IMG/VR virus record: IMGVR_UViG_3300032156_000085
Span: 1 to 21,429 of that record
Direction: 5' to 3' (one strand)
DNA from: a virus
DNA length: 21,429 nucleotides
Shown here: positions 1-8,110 of the stretch, piece by piece
Layout: each line of letters opens with the position of its first letter
How positions within the stretch are numbered: the first letter of the stretch is position 1
Program-made: the position numbers and the translations under genes
The notes under the pieces: model-generated
The model's input: only the letters and a program-made list of their open reading frames with translations
What the model was told of the DNA's origin: nothing
Databases searched by the model: none

Positions 1-727
1 TATCAAAGGTCAGAGAAGCATCCAAGGGTACTATGCCCGCAAGGTGGATGTTTTGGTTCGCCACTTGGATGTCTTGTCCTAACCAAGTAACCCCTGTTTT
101 TAGAAATTGGAAATAATGGCCGGCAGTTGTGGATTGACAATACGAATCTACGTAGACTGCCTTTGTGCCTGCAGGGACATAGGCCGAGAAGGAAACATTG
201 TACGTCGTTGGAGTCGATCCTGGATTGTAGTTACCCACTACCTCAACAGGATTCGCGGGTCGAAGCACCATCGGTGCTCCAATGATCAGCCACTCCGTTC
301 CTGTACACAATAGCTCCAGCCAGTTTCTTTGGTACCAAATCCCAACCGTCAAGTTTCCGTCGATCGTCTCTGATGCTGCTCCATCTATAGTAATCTTCCC
401 TACCGCCGAATCCATCTTGTATACGAACAACGGCCTTCCCGCATTCAAGGCCGCCGGCGGCAGCGTGATCGTCCGATCCGACGCTCCCGTCGTCGCATAG
501 ATCCGCGTGATCCCATCACCCGTCTCCACCGTCAGGTTCGCGCTCGCGAGCGCATAGTCGCGTCCTAGCGCCCAACCCTGCCTCAACCACGTCGCTCTCG
601 GATTCGTTGCCGGCGGTGAGAATACCCACGCCTCATTCTCGAACTGCCCCCGGTCCTCATTCCTGAACCCTATGCTGCCGGCCCTCAGCTCAGCGACTCT
701 CCCACTGCGCCTCGTGAAGTCGCTCAT
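1..727 (-). CDS. Tail fibre/tail-spike-like protein, partial
   Basis: Open frame of about 242 codons that starts at ATG 727 and leaves the window at base 1, so the C-terminus is missing. The start overlaps the upstream stop as ATGA. The N-terminal half contains TITLPPAALNAGR and then VYKMDSAVGKITIDG, a pattern seen in phage tail-fibre and tail-spike shaft or head-binding regions, where a TLP-type strand precedes a TIDG-type turn. The distal part is rich in Tyr, Gly, Thr and Asn, as in receptor-binding domains. Base use changes within the gene: codons from about base 430 to the left edge end in A or T far more often than those near the start, which suggests that the distal domain was exchanged. 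It is the last visible gene of the late operon. The fibre assignment rests on motif style and position; the family is not certain. Confidence 0.7.
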   Translation of the reverse strand, partial: MSDFTRRSGRVAELRAGSIGFRNEDRGQFENEAWVFSPPATNPRATWLRQGWALGRDYALASANLTVETGDGITRIYATTGASDRTITLPPAALNAGRPLFVYKMDSAVGKITIDGAASETIDGNLTVGIWYQRNWLELLCTGTEWLIIGAPMVLRPANPVEVVGNYNPGSTPTTYNVSFSAYVPAGTKAVYVDSYCQSTTAGHYFQFLKTGVTWLGQDIQVANQNIHLAGIVPLDASLTFD

Positions 728-1005
728 CGCGGATCCGTTACAATCTGCTGCCCAGCAGCTTGACTCATCAGCTCGGTGATCCGCAGGAACCGCTCCTTCG
801 AGAATCTAAACTCCACTCCTCTCGTCGAAATCTCAGTCCTGGTCTCATCCACCTGAATGAAGTACCTCATCTCAAAGATCGCCCCGAGCGTTCGGTCCTC
901 AGCGAAGTGCTGATTATCCGCAACGAATCCGTCGCCCTTCACATTGCTTAGCCGCCTCCACCGAAGCGCCCCAACCCTTCTCCACGCAACCTCGTACGTT
1001 ACCAT
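724..1005 (-). CDS. Hypothetical 93-aa late protein
   Basis: Starts at ATG 1005, overlapping the stop of the collar-fibre gene as TGATG, and ends in an ATGA overlap with the next tail gene, so it is translationally coupled on both sides. The product is charged and aromatic (Trp-rich start, then alternating basic and acidic stretches), with no signal peptide and no membrane segment. I do not recognise a family. Its place between two fibre-type genes suggests a small tail or fibre-assembly protein, but nothing in its own sequence shows this. Confidence 0.7.
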   Translation of the reverse strand: MVTYEVAWRRVGALRWRRLSNVKGDGFVADNQHFAEDRTLGAIFEMRYFIQVDETRTEISTRGVEFRFSKERFLRITELMSQAAGQQIVTDPR

Positions 1006-1955
1006 CAGTAGATCCTCACGATGAACGTCACCCGCATGTACTGCGGAGCGATGGAAGCCGGAGTGCTCGATCCAGGACCAGCACCTGTATCTCCAGTAAG
1101 ACCGCTATTATTTGGACCACTTGTGAGACCGACGTTTGCCCCAAGCCCGCTGGTGTATCCCATTCGATAAGCAGCGTCGCTCACAGACGAAAGCCAAGAT
1201 TGTGGTGCATGCGTAGAGTCGATATCGGTAACTGTAGCTGAATTTTCCCCTCGAAGTGTAAAGTGGGTGTGGGAGCTGATCAGTAGAGTCCCAGAATCAT
1301 GTGTGTGCGCAGGCAGGTTTGCTGCGATGAGTGTTACAGTTCCTCCTCCGACCATTACTGTCCCGTCTGAAGGGTCCCTTGCCCCGCCCATGAGAAAGCG
1401 CGAATCGTCGATCTTCGGCAGATACCTTCCTGCTGTGTTCCAAACTGGAGATTTCGCTTCATTTGGTGCGCTTCCATCCGCCACCTTCCAGTTCGCTTGC
1501 AATGCTGAAAGCCCACGAACGAAACCAGTCGCCCCACCGCTCGAGAAATAACCCTGACACCATCCTACGACGGCTCCGACCGGAACCGTTCCGAGTGGCA
1601 ACCATGCATTCGTCGCCGACGTACCTCGGTCAATCCCGTACACGTATGGAGTCCGGTCATCATCGTCCGAATCGACCCAAACCCTTCCCTTCGATTTCGT
1701 ATCGTTCGCAAGGTTTGCGACTCCATCCGGCAACTTCGTCGGCGCCGTCGTCTGCCAGTACGCCATCGCCGAGCCCGGCCGATGAACACCATGGTCGCTG
1801 TTCGTATCCGCCGTCGCTCCGATGTGCTCCCGCTCTGCCCTCTCCCTTACCGCAACCTTGAGTGTCGTAATCCGCGCCGCCCCCGCACTGACAGCTTCCC
1901 CTGTCGGCGGTGGAACTGTCTCAAAGCTCCCATCCCACGTCACCGTGACTGCCAT
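1005..1955 (-). CDS. Tail collar-type fibre protein
   Basis: 316 aa, ATG at 1955, preceded by GGGGAGG six bases upstream. Residues 125-190 fit a tail-collar domain: VPVGAVVGW, then WKVADGS, then GRYLPKIDDSRFLMG. The C-terminus shows the usual fibre-tip signature: LIAANLPAHTHDSG at 209-222, a second HTH at 229-231, and the closing PQYMRVTFIVRIY. In T4 gp12 and gp37, H-x-H motifs in this context coordinate a metal along the trimer axis; the two HTH motifs here (H217/H219 and H229/H231) could do the same. The expected role is a trimeric receptor-binding fibre or its tip at the distal tail. The Gly/Ser-rich segment between residues 235 and 300 has more A/T-ending codons than the N-terminal half, consistent with tip exchange. 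Confidence 0.85.
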   Translation of the reverse strand: MAVTVTWDGSFETVPPPTGEAVSAGAARITTLKVAVRERAEREHIGATADTNSDHGVHRPGSAMAYWQTTAPTKLPDGVANLANDTKSKGRVWVDSDDDDRTPYVYGIDRGTSATNAWLPLGTVPVGAVVGWCQGYFSSGGATGFVRGLSALQANWKVADGSAPNEAKSPVWNTAGRYLPKIDDSRFLMGGARDPSDGTVMVGGGTVTLIAANLPAHTHDSGTLLISSHTHFTLRGENSATVTDIDSTHAPQSWLSSVSDAAYRMGYTSGLGANVGLTSGPNNSGLTGDTGAGPGSSTPASIAPQYMRVTFIVRIY

Positions 1956-1956
1956 C

Positions 1957-2889
1957 TCATTCCTCCCCGATGTAGAGCGTCGCGTCGTCGAACTCGAAGC
2001 TCATCTCAACTTCCTGAACGTTCTGCGCCACTGCAGCCTCAACGTCCTTCCTCAGCGCATACGCCTCATCGGTCTCCCCGTCAGTTTTCTTCCGATACCA
2101 GCTCGCCATCATCACGATCGTGTCGTGCCAAGCATCCGGTATTCTCGGGCTCTGCGTCGCCGCCGTGAGTGCCTCCGGCAACCCGTAATACCTCATCAGG
2201 AACGCGGTCCCTGACGCAGGCGCCACGTCAAACTCGATCCCCAACGCGATCTGGTTGAACTGCCCCGCAGTCCCCATCGCCTCGATCATGTTCTGCCACG
2301 TCTCATCGGTCCGCTTCGGCTTCGTAAGCTGCGCCTGATTCGTCAAGTCGAAGACGCTCTGAACCGCCTGGATCTCGCCCGACGCACTGACCGGCACCAC
2401 CTCACCAGGATGCCAGCTCACGCCATCTTCGACCTCGAACCGGAACCACCGCTTGTAGAGCGTCGCCACGGTCCCATCCGGGATCGTCGCCGCGAACGCC
2501 GCGTGCACAATCGCCGTCCTCGATACCCCGTCATAGCTCATGACGACACGCCGTTCGCTCCCGACCTCGAGCGTCCACTCGACGTACTTCGCGTCCACAG
2601 TCATCGCCGGCGCGCTCAGTACCACCGTCGTCCCGCTCACGCCCGAAACCGTGATCGCCACGCTCGCAACCGAGAACAGCTTCCTCCGGTTGCACGCCGA
2701 GAACCGGATGACCGCCCCTCCCGGCATCTTCCAGTTCGTCATCCGTCTGTAGGCGCGATTGAGCAACTGGAGAATGTCCTGCGAGCCTGCCGTCGTAAGG
2801 TCAAACGCTCCCACCCCATCGTAGATGTACAGATCAGTAGGCTCGCCGGCGTCCTTGTAGACGGCTTTGACCATCTCCTCGACGTTCAC
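1957..2889 (-). CDS. Head-tail adaptor / neck-like structural protein
   Basis: 310 aa with a GTG start at 2889, two bases after the stop of the 49-aa gene (TGACCGTG), so probably coupled. The N-terminus (MNVEEMVKAVYKDAGEPTDL) and the stretch ILQLLNRAYRRMTNWKMPGG resemble the helical start of adaptor or neck proteins that sit under the portal and often begin with a short helix followed by an LLN-type motif. The middle is beta-rich. The C-terminal third (YYGLPEALTAATQSPRIPDAWHDTIVMMASWYRKK, then a charged helix) is helical again. The mixed helix-beta-helix layout and length fit podovirus neck or tail-tube adaptors. Assignment is by overall look; a generic virion structural protein is the alternative. 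An ATG at codon 6 lacks a properly spaced Shine-Dalgarno site. Confidence 0.6.
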   Translation of the reverse strand: MNVEEMVKAVYKDAGEPTDLYIYDGVGAFDLTTAGSQDILQLLNRAYRRMTNWKMPGGAVIRFSACNRRKLFSVASVAITVSGVSGTTVVLSAPAMTVDAKYVEWTLEVGSERRVVMSYDGVSRTAIVHAAFAATIPDGTVATLYKRWFRFEVEDGVSWHPGEVVPVSASGEIQAVQSVFDLTNQAQLTKPKRTDETWQNMIEAMGTAGQFNQIALGIEFDVAPASGTAFLMRYYGLPEALTAATQSPRIPDAWHDTIVMMASWYRKKTDGETDEAYALRKDVEAAVAQNVQEVEMSFEFDDATLYIGEE

Positions 2890-2891
2890 GG

Positions 2892-3041
2892 TCAGTAGCC
2901 CTTCTTCTTCTTCTTCGGCTTCTTCCCCGTGGTGAGTGACTTCCCTGTCTTCGACTGCGCGATCCTCGCAGCCTTCCCCTTATCCATCCCCTCTCTCACC
3001 ATCTCGTCGTACATTTTGTGCACCTTCGTTCCCTTCGGCAT
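2892..3041 (-). CDS. Small basic 49-aa phage protein
   Basis: ATG at 3041 with AGGAGG five bases upstream, TGA at 2892. The product begins MPKGTKVHKMYDEMVREG, continues with KAARIAQSKTGKSLTTGKK and ends in a run of lysines. This matches a small, very basic protein type I have often seen in phage and bacterial genomes (a YDEM...KAARIAQ...TG helix followed by a Lys tail); its function is unknown to me. It fills the gap between the LamG gene and the adaptor-like gene. The near-perfect ribosome site and the family resemblance make it a real gene despite its size. Nucleic-acid binding is plausible from the charge, but not shown. Confidence 0.8.
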   Translation of the reverse strand: MPKGTKVHKMYDEMVREGMDKGKAARIAQSKTGKSLTTGKKPKKKKKGY

Positions 3042-3050
3042 CTTTCCCTC

Positions 3051-3983
3051 CTACTCGAAGTATACCAGCACCTTCCCGCTGTCCAGCACCAACGCCGTCA
3101 GCCCCTCATAGAGAAAATCGACGACCTTCTGGCCGCCTCCCTCGTTCGCCACCGCGCACTTTCCCTCAACGATTGTCTTCCCCAGATTGCTCACCAGCTT
3201 CCACGTATGGCCCGCCGTCGTCGGCCCAATCCACTCGACCCATCTCGGGGCCACCAACCCCGCGTACATCTGCCCCACCGTCGCCACTTCCATCGGGTTG
3301 TCCTGCAGCGTCAGCCCCGGATTCGACCACCACGCTGCGCTTCCGTTCACAACCCCATCCGGCACGGTCGCATCATCGCTCAGATTCGTCACTGCCGTCC
3401 CCGTTCCATCGCTGAACGCCAGCACAAAGAAATCGTTGTCAATCCTGGTCGGATCGCTCGCGGCCCAGCCATCCGCAAAGAGCGTCGCCATCTCCGCCGC
3501 CGTGATCTCATCCGTTGCTGCATAGAGATTCGTCATCGAGCCTTTGAACCAGCTTGCCGCTCCCGTCGAACCCAACGCGAACGCATTCGCATTCCCTACC
3601 GGCCACGCACACGCCGCGATCACCCCGAACTCTACCAGCACCCCATCCACGTACAGCTTGAACACCATCGACGCACCCGACTCGACCCCGACGATTCCCA
3701 AATGCACCCGCGTCTGCTTCGGCACCCCATATTTCGTGAACGTGTACGTCCCACCTCCTGCCCCACCCACCGTCACGTAGATGTGATCCGCCATATCAAT
3801 CCCGATCGTGACCGTCCCATTCCTATAGATGAAAATCGCCGGGCTCTGCGCCGGCACCGCGTGCCGCCACATCCACAAACTGAATGACATCGCCGTCGTC
3901 ACATCATACGCCGCGTTGTCCACGAACCCGACATAATCATCGGCCCCATCAAAGTACATCGCCTTGCACGCCGTTACCGCCAT
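3051..3983 (-). CDS. LamG-domain tail/appendage protein
   Basis: 310 aa, ATG at 3983, four bases after the stop of the other LamG gene. Residues 1-180 form a concanavalin-like (LamG) jelly roll: the opening YFDGADDYVGF, SFSLWMW, a KLYVDGVLVEFG turn and GSMTNLYAATDEITAAEMATLF are the characteristic strands and closing helix of these domains. The remaining 130 residues continue as a beta-rich segment (NPGLTLQDNPMEVATVGQMY...) that I do not recognise. LamG domains in phage virions usually bind glycans or decorate fibres, so a surface-recognition role is likely. It lies beside a second LamG gene and upstream of the collar fibre, within the tail section of the late operon. Confidence 0.8.
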   Translation of the reverse strand: MAVTACKAMYFDGADDYVGFVDNAAYDVTTAMSFSLWMWRHAVPAQSPAIFIYRNGTVTIGIDMADHIYVTVGGAGGGTYTFTKYGVPKQTRVHLGIVGVESGASMVFKLYVDGVLVEFGVIAACAWPVGNANAFALGSTGAASWFKGSMTNLYAATDEITAAEMATLFADGWAASDPTRIDNDFFVLAFSDGTGTAVTNLSDDATVPDGVVNGSAAWWSNPGLTLQDNPMEVATVGQMYAGLVAPRWVEWIGPTTAGHTWKLVSNLGKTIVEGKCAVANEGGGQKVVDFLYEGLTALVLDSGKVLVYFE

Positions 3984-3986
3984 CTC

Positions 3987-5339
3987 CTATCTCCTTCCTG
4001 TCGAATGAATCCTCGGCGGCAATCTCGCCGCGCTCTCTCCGCCCACCACCCCACCCGGATGCGCGAACAGCCACAGAATCTCGTCCAGCTCCAGAGCCCT
4101 CGCAAAGTAGATGGGCTCATCGACGATTCCCAAAGGATACGGGCTCCCATAGGAGCCTAAAGTCGCTGTCCCCGCTGTAAGCGCCTCCGAATCGTAAAGC
4201 GCCGTCGTCGCAACCTCTACCCCATCAACATAGAGCTTCGTCGTCGTTGTCAGGTTGTTGTGCCATGCAACCACATGATGCCAAGTGAGAAGTGAAGCGG
4301 ACACAGTGTCATAGATACTCCTTAATGTCAGCCCCGAATCTCTCCAGAGTAACCCAAACTTTCCTGCCGGTGCCACAGAAGACACGACCAACCTCGCTCC
4401 GATCCCGTTCGGGCTCATTACCCAATTCCACACACTCGCCCCAGGGTTCGAGTCTTTGTAGAGCCACGCAGAGATCGTCCACGACGCCCCCATCGCCCCA
4501 ACGCTGTAGGCGACAATGTAATCTGTCGCGCCTCCCAAAAACCTGCAGGCTCTCCCAGAGATCCCTGGTACCCTCACTGTGTTCCCAGTGATTGTCCCCG
4601 GATGCCCAAAGCCCGAGCTGTCAACGCAGTTCGTCCCCGAAGCCTCGTCCAACTTGAGCCACCAGATCGGGTCATCCGCCATCCCGTTCGGGTGCGTAGC
4701 CAAGTCCGTCACCTCAGTCGGCGTCAGCACCCGCGAGTAGAGCCGCACTTCGTCGATGAGGCCGGCCCAGGTCCTTGTATCCAGGAGAACGTCATAATTG
4801 CCCAGAACGAAATGCCTGTTCGGCATGATGGGTGTGTTTGTGAGCGTTCCCGATCCCTTCACGACGCCATCCCGGTATATGATCCACGCCTGCGAAGACA
4901 CATCGTAAGTCAGGACGTAGTGCCGGAGAGTGGCATCAAAGGCCGATAGGATCGTGTTGGTGTACTCCTCTCCTCCAGTTCGACCCCACACCGTCTTAAG
5001 AGGTCCGGCACTGGTCTGGTCGGTGTAAATCGTGACACCGTCCAGGCCGATTCTACTGAACGCCAGCACCCACGTAGATGCGGGTGCAGCCAGTGTGAGA
5101 TTGCACCACCACGAGATGGAGAACGCCGTCCAGGCGCTCGCGTCGATCGCAGCCCCGTAAGCGGCCCGGGCTACCGTGCGATCCACGAACGACAGACACT
5201 TGCTGAACGGTCCATCTGTCCACGCTACGTTCGTCAGGGTCGTCAGGTGCCGCCCCTTCCCGCTGGAATCGGCCGACGTAACGCCAGTGCCTTCGTTCAG
5301 ACGCCAGTATCCTTCCAGACCCACCGGGCTTACTGGCAT
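3987..5339 (-). CDS. Protein with two LamG-like domains
   Basis: 450 aa, ATG at 5339, immediately after the stop of the 49-aa gene. Two concanavalin-like domains lie in tandem: the first (about residues 8-215) opens GYWRLNEGTGVTSADSSGKG and contains WIIYRDGVVKGSG and GLIDEVRLYSRVLTPTEV. The second (about 225-435) opens WWLKLDEASGTNCVDSSGFG and contains TKLYVDGVEVATT and GIVDEPIYFARALELDEI. The repeated DSSG-G, DG-turn and D-E-(V/P)-x-(L/I)-(Y/F) pattern is the classic LamG_3 style. The two halves are clearly diverged, so the duplication is old. The role is probably carbohydrate recognition or adsorption as part of the tail. The protein ends in a basic, low-complexity tail (PPRIHSTGRR). Confidence 0.85.
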   Translation of the reverse strand: MPVSPVGLEGYWRLNEGTGVTSADSSGKGRHLTTLTNVAWTDGPFSKCLSFVDRTVARAAYGAAIDASAWTAFSISWWCNLTLAAPASTWVLAFSRIGLDGVTIYTDQTSAGPLKTVWGRTGGEEYTNTILSAFDATLRHYVLTYDVSSQAWIIYRDGVVKGSGTLTNTPIMPNRHFVLGNYDVLLDTRTWAGLIDEVRLYSRVLTPTEVTDLATHPNGMADDPIWWLKLDEASGTNCVDSSGFGHPGTITGNTVRVPGISGRACRFLGGATDYIVAYSVGAMGASWTISAWLYKDSNPGASVWNWVMSPNGIGARLVVSSVAPAGKFGLLWRDSGLTLRSIYDTVSASLLTWHHVVAWHNNLTTTTKLYVDGVEVATTALYDSEALTAGTATLGSYGSPYPLGIVDEPIYFARALELDEILWLFAHPGGVVGGESAARLPPRIHSTGRR

Positions 5340-5340
5340 C

Positions 5341-5490
5341 TCAGCGCCTCCCTCTCATCGCGTGCACACGAGCAGTAACTTCCTGCCCTCTCACCCAGTT
5401 CCCACTGGCTCCTGCATCGCTAAACCATCCTGCCGTCATCACCTCAATCATAGATGGTTTCCCCACCGCTTGGAAGTACCCCCCCGTCAT
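5341..5490 (-). CDS. Hypothetical 49-aa late protein
   Basis: ATG at 5490 with CGAGGT ending five bases upstream; TGA at 5341, one base before the next gene's ATG (TGAGATG). The protein begins MTGGYFQAVGKPSMIEV and contains TAGWFSDAGASGNWVRGQEV; it ends in an Arg-rich tail. I know no family for it. It exactly fills the gap between the membrane protein and the double-LamG gene, with the same spacing style as its neighbours, which supports it as a real gene. Confidence 0.6.
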   Translation of the reverse strand: MTGGYFQAVGKPSMIEVMTAGWFSDAGASGNWVRGQEVTARVHAMRGRR

Positions 5491-5503
5491 CGGCAACCTC
5501 GGC

Positions 5504-5722
5504 TCAGGCGTGGCCACCGATCCCCTCCCACTTCAGCCCCAACTTCTCGTACGCCTCTCTCAGCCGTTCCTCATAGGGCTTCTTCACAATCGCCCGCTGC
5601 GCGATCCTTTCCGCCAACTCTTTCGTCAGTCGCCTTTCCATACGCTTCACGTACAGCGTCAGTGCTCCCACCCACACCGCCAGCCCCACAACCGCCATCG
5701 CTAGCGCAACGATCACTCCCAT
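5504..5722 (-). CDS. Small single-pass membrane protein
   Basis: 72 aa, ATG at 5722, overlapping the upstream stop as TAATG. Residues 2-24 (VIVALAMAVVGLAVWVGALTL) form one clear transmembrane helix. The rest is a charged helix (KRMERRLTKELAERIAQR...) likely to sit in the cytoplasm, with coiled-coil potential. A short N-terminal membrane anchor with a charged helical tail is seen in small holin-like and spanin-accessory proteins, but no lysin or spanin lies nearby, so a lysis role is only one option. A virion-associated or host-membrane protein is equally possible. Confidence 0.7.
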   Translation of the reverse strand: MGVIVALAMAVVGLAVWVGALTLYVKRMERRLTKELAERIAQRAIVKKPYEERLREAYEKLGLKWEGIGGHA

Positions 5723-6018
5723 TACGGCAGTTCCTCTCCGAGCGGCTCTTCTTCAGGCGGAGCCTTCGGCCGCTCGTACGTCTCAGTGACCCACGCCTCC
5801 ACCGCAACGATCTCCTCCGTACTCAGCGCGTATCCCGGCATCTTGTCCATCACGCACGTTCCATTCCTCTTGACGTGGACCTCGAATCCGCCCATCACGA
5901 GCGGAAACGGTTCCTTCACCGCCAGGACAACCTTTCCCTTTTCCCCCTTCATCCGCTCTACCGCCTCCTCCGCCATTTCAACGCGCACTTCGTCCAGGAA
6001 AACGCTTGCCCTCGACAT
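5722..6018 (-). CDS. Hypothetical 98-aa late protein
   Basis: ATG at 6018, followed downstream by the membrane-protein gene with a one-base TAATG overlap. Upstream AAGGGGAAGGGG provides a purine-rich ribosome site. The N-terminal half mixes acidic and basic residues (VRVEMAEEAVERMKGEKGKV), then a beta-like segment (LAVKEPFPLVMGGFEVHVKRNG), and ends in an acidic Pro/Glu tail. The beta segment followed by a helix (STEEIVAVEAWVTETY) suggests a small folded domain. No family is recognised; its position in the neck/tail part of the operon is the only hint of role. Confidence 0.65.
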   Translation of the reverse strand: MSRASVFLDEVRVEMAEEAVERMKGEKGKVVLAVKEPFPLVMGGFEVHVKRNGTCVMDKMPGYALSTEEIVAVEAWVTETYERPKAPPEEEPLGEELP

Positions 6019-6031
6019 CCCCTTCCCCTTT

Positions 6032-6604
6032 CTACGATCTCACCCTCATCGTATCCGTCACCGTATTCGTGAACAGATCCGCCCCTCCCCGATCCTTGAA
6101 CGTATACGCATCCCCAACGCGCCCCACCGCCCCACTTACCCACGCCAAAGCTTCCTTCAGCGTCGCCTTCACGTCGAATGCGCCATCCACCACGCCAGCC
6201 AAAATCTCCGCCACCGTGATGTCATTCAGCGCCAGGAACCCCGCATCCATCTCTGCCTTTGTCGGCCCATCATAGGTCGCCAACTCGGTCGCGACTTGTG
6301 CCGGAGTTGCCAAGTCATCGAACGATCTCGCAACGATCCAAGTTGCCACGTCAGTCGGGTCCGCACTCGCTGCAGTAATGTGCAACGCAAGGTCACCCAA
6401 CGTATCTGTCATTCCCGCATCCAGCGCCAACGAATACCAGCCCGTCCCGCGCTCCGTCACCGCTGGTGCGATCGACCCGAACGCTCCTCCCGCCTTCGAC
6501 GCTGTTATGGTTAGCGAAGCCTCTGTCAGGCCCGTGACGTGATCTGACGCCTGCGTCACAAACACCATCAACGCTGTCGCAGTCGCCTGCTTCAGCGTTC
6601 TCAT
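6032..6604 (-). CDS. Virion structural protein, 190 aa
   Basis: ATG at 6604 in an ATGA overlap with the upstream gene. The N-terminal half shows a pattern I have met repeatedly in phage tail or baseplate genes: a beta domain with GTGWYSLALDAGMTDTLGD followed by LALHITAASADPTDV. The C-terminal half is helical (FDDLATPAQVATELA..., LNDITVAEILAGVVDGAF) and ends with a short strand, FTNTVTDTMRVRS. The order, an immunoglobulin-like beta domain then a helical tail, fits a fibre-base or baseplate protein. The pattern recognition is from memory, so the role is given only as structural. Confidence 0.7.
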   Translation of the reverse strand: MRTLKQATATALMVFVTQASDHVTGLTEASLTITASKAGGAFGSIAPAVTERGTGWYSLALDAGMTDTLGDLALHITAASADPTDVATWIVARSFDDLATPAQVATELATYDGPTKAEMDAGFLALNDITVAEILAGVVDGAFDVKATLKEALAWVSGAVGRVGDAYTFKDRGGADLFTNTVTDTMRVRS

Positions 6605-6993
6605 TGGTTCACCACCCGCCCGCGAGAATACCCCACCCCTTCCGACACCGTGGGATCCCTCAGGTAAATGGGAACGCTGACGCCATCCGCCGCAAGCGCG
6701 TTCTTCGTCGCTCCCGTCACGTCAGGACTGCCCGCCTTGTACGCCACTGCGTAGCTTACCGAAGAAGGCGATACCGAGAACACCCAATTCCCCGAACCGT
6801 CCGAAACGTCCTGTCCTACGACGAGATCATCCTCCGAGTTGAAAACATGAACTGCGCAGTTCGCAAGTGGCACTCCCAGGTTTGTCTTGGTCACACCAAA
6901 CAGCACGAACCTATCCCGGACGATATTGACCCGTCCAGGAGCCCGTAGAGCGATCGAAAGCTTTGTTCCCCAAGGAGATGCAATCTTCGCCAT
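6601..6993 (-). CDS. Beta-sandwich structural protein (carboxypeptidase-regulatory-like)
   Basis: 130 aa. The start at 6993 is set by the TGATG overlap with the upstream stop; the frame is open further upstream (to 7623), but that stretch runs antisense-free over the neighbouring real gene in another frame and reads as Arg/Asp/Gly-rich noise. Residues 30-95 (FGVTKTNLGVPLANCAVHVF, then VSDGSGNWVFSV and YAVAYKAGSPDVTG) fit the seven-strand carboxypeptidase-regulatory or transthyretin-like fold, with the usual G-x-W/F centre and the closing Y-x-V/A-x-Y-K. In phages this fold appears in tail and baseplate proteins. It lies in the section that follows the capsid genes. Confidence 0.75.
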   Translation of the reverse strand: MAKIASPWGTKLSIALRAPGRVNIVRDRFVLFGVTKTNLGVPLANCAVHVFNSEDDLVVGQDVSDGSGNWVFSVSPSSVSYAVAYKAGSPDVTGATKNALAADGVSVPIYLRDPTVSEGVGYSRGRVVNQ

Positions 6994-7742
6994 CAGTTCA
7001 AGCTCTGCAGCAGCGCATAGGCACAAACGTAGGACTGAGAGGCCACAGAGATCGTCAAGCTCACAATCAGCCCTGAGGCCGCCGTCGACTGTAGCGTTGT
7101 CGGGATCGCCCCACCCATCACGTACGTGATGCCCGTCGCCGCCGCCGCGCCCTGCGTGATAACAAAGCCCGTCCCCGTTCCCGTCGCGCCGCCCGCTGCG
7201 TTTCCGATTGATCGAATCACGAGAATGAGCTGCCCGAACCATGCCGCATTTGTGAGCGAAGCCGCCGGTGCCGTCACGTTCGACGCTCCCAACGTGATAT
7301 TCGACGACGGCGTTCCGCTCTGACCCACCCGAGGCGTCCACGTCAGCAACCCCTGCGTCGCGGTGGAGGTAAAGATCCCCCCAAAGTTCAGCCTGTACGC
7401 CTTGCCCCCGCGCATGTCGTTCGCCGGAATCGGCGTCCAGATTGCAGGATCCCACAGGTTCGTCTCGGTCGCCGAAGCCGTCACTGCCGTGAACGCCGCC
7501 GGATTGGCATCGTTCACATCCATCCCCTCGAAGCCTTGCCTTGTCGCGAAGATCGCATTCCAGGGCCACTGCGAGCTGCGCTCCAAGTTCGCTCTGACGT
7601 GCTTCGGCGCCCGCTCTGCCCACAACTTGCGACAGAACGGCCCGAACACACCCAACTTCTGCTCTTCCTTTGCAAGATCCTCAGCCGTCAGCCTCGAGGC
7701 TTCTTCGTAAACCTGATCGAGTGATTTCCCCTGAAGTTGCAC
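6993..7742 (-). CDS. Putative virion structural protein, 249 aa
   Basis: GTG start at 7742 with AAGGGGG seven bases upstream; it ends in a TGATG overlap with the next gene. Residues 1-60 are helical and charged (LDQVYEEASRLTAEDLAKEEQKLG, then FCRKLWAERAPKH). From about residue 95 the protein is beta-rich with many Thr, Ala, Gly and Ser, including GLLTWTPRVGQSG and a long TGTGTGFVITQG stretch, which is typical of extended shell or tail decoration proteins. A helical base joined to a beta-rich outer domain would suit a surface protein. No family name can be assigned. Confidence 0.65.
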   Translation of the reverse strand: MQLQGKSLDQVYEEASRLTAEDLAKEEQKLGVFGPFCRKLWAERAPKHVRANLERSSQWPWNAIFATRQGFEGMDVNDANPAAFTAVTASATETNLWDPAIWTPIPANDMRGGKAYRLNFGGIFTSTATQGLLTWTPRVGQSGTPSSNITLGASNVTAPAASLTNAAWFGQLILVIRSIGNAAGGATGTGTGFVITQGAAAATGITYVMGGAIPTTLQSTAASGLIVSLTISVASQSYVCAYALLQSLN

Positions 7743-7768
7743 CTGAATCCCCCTTCGTAAGCCTCAGC

Positions 7769-8089
7769 TCACTCCACCGCCATCGTAGCTTCACTCTCAG
7801 GCCTTCGCCTCGCCGGCTGGAACGCCTTCGCCCTCTCTTGCCTTAGGATCCCCGCGATGTCCGCGTTGTCCCCGCAGGGCACCCCATAGACGCGCCCCCG
7901 AAACAGTACAGTTTTCGACTCAGGGAATGGCACTCCGCACACATCGCAAAGCAGCGTCAACTCGCCACCTTTCGCATCCAGACGCGGCCCAAAGTTGACC
8001 TCGTACACGTCGTGCGCCGTCTGAGCCCCCTCACCCACCTCATTTGCGAAGCTCATCGCCTCAACCGCATACTTCTGCCGGAGTGCCAT
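7769..8089 (-). CDS. Small Cys-containing late protein, 106 aa
   Basis: ATG at 8089, preceded by AAGGCGGGGG. The centre holds C48-D-V-C51 followed by a G-V-P-F turn and a third cysteine at 72 (YGVPCGD), close to a zinc-ribbon layout but with only three cysteines, so either a fourth ligand is another residue or no metal is bound. The rest is charged and helical. It lies directly downstream of the capsid gene cluster, so it may be a small head or head-completion protein, but no family is recognised. Confidence 0.6.
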   Translation of the reverse strand: MALRQKYAVEAMSFANEVGEGAQTAHDVYEVNFGPRLDAKGGELTLLCDVCGVPFPESKTVLFRGRVYGVPCGDNADIAGILRQERAKAFQPARRRPESEATMAVE

Positions 8090-8110
8090 CCCCCGCCTTC
8101 CCTTCCCGCC

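Noticed and set aside
5504-5722. Holin call for the 72-aa membrane protein
   Set aside because: A single membrane helix is not enough, and no lysin or spanin gene is found near it.
6601-7623. 340-aa frame on the minus strand
   Set aside because: Only the last 130 codons are a real gene; the upstream 210 codons overlap the 249-aa gene in another frame and read as low-complexity Arg/Asp/Gly sequence without a family pattern.
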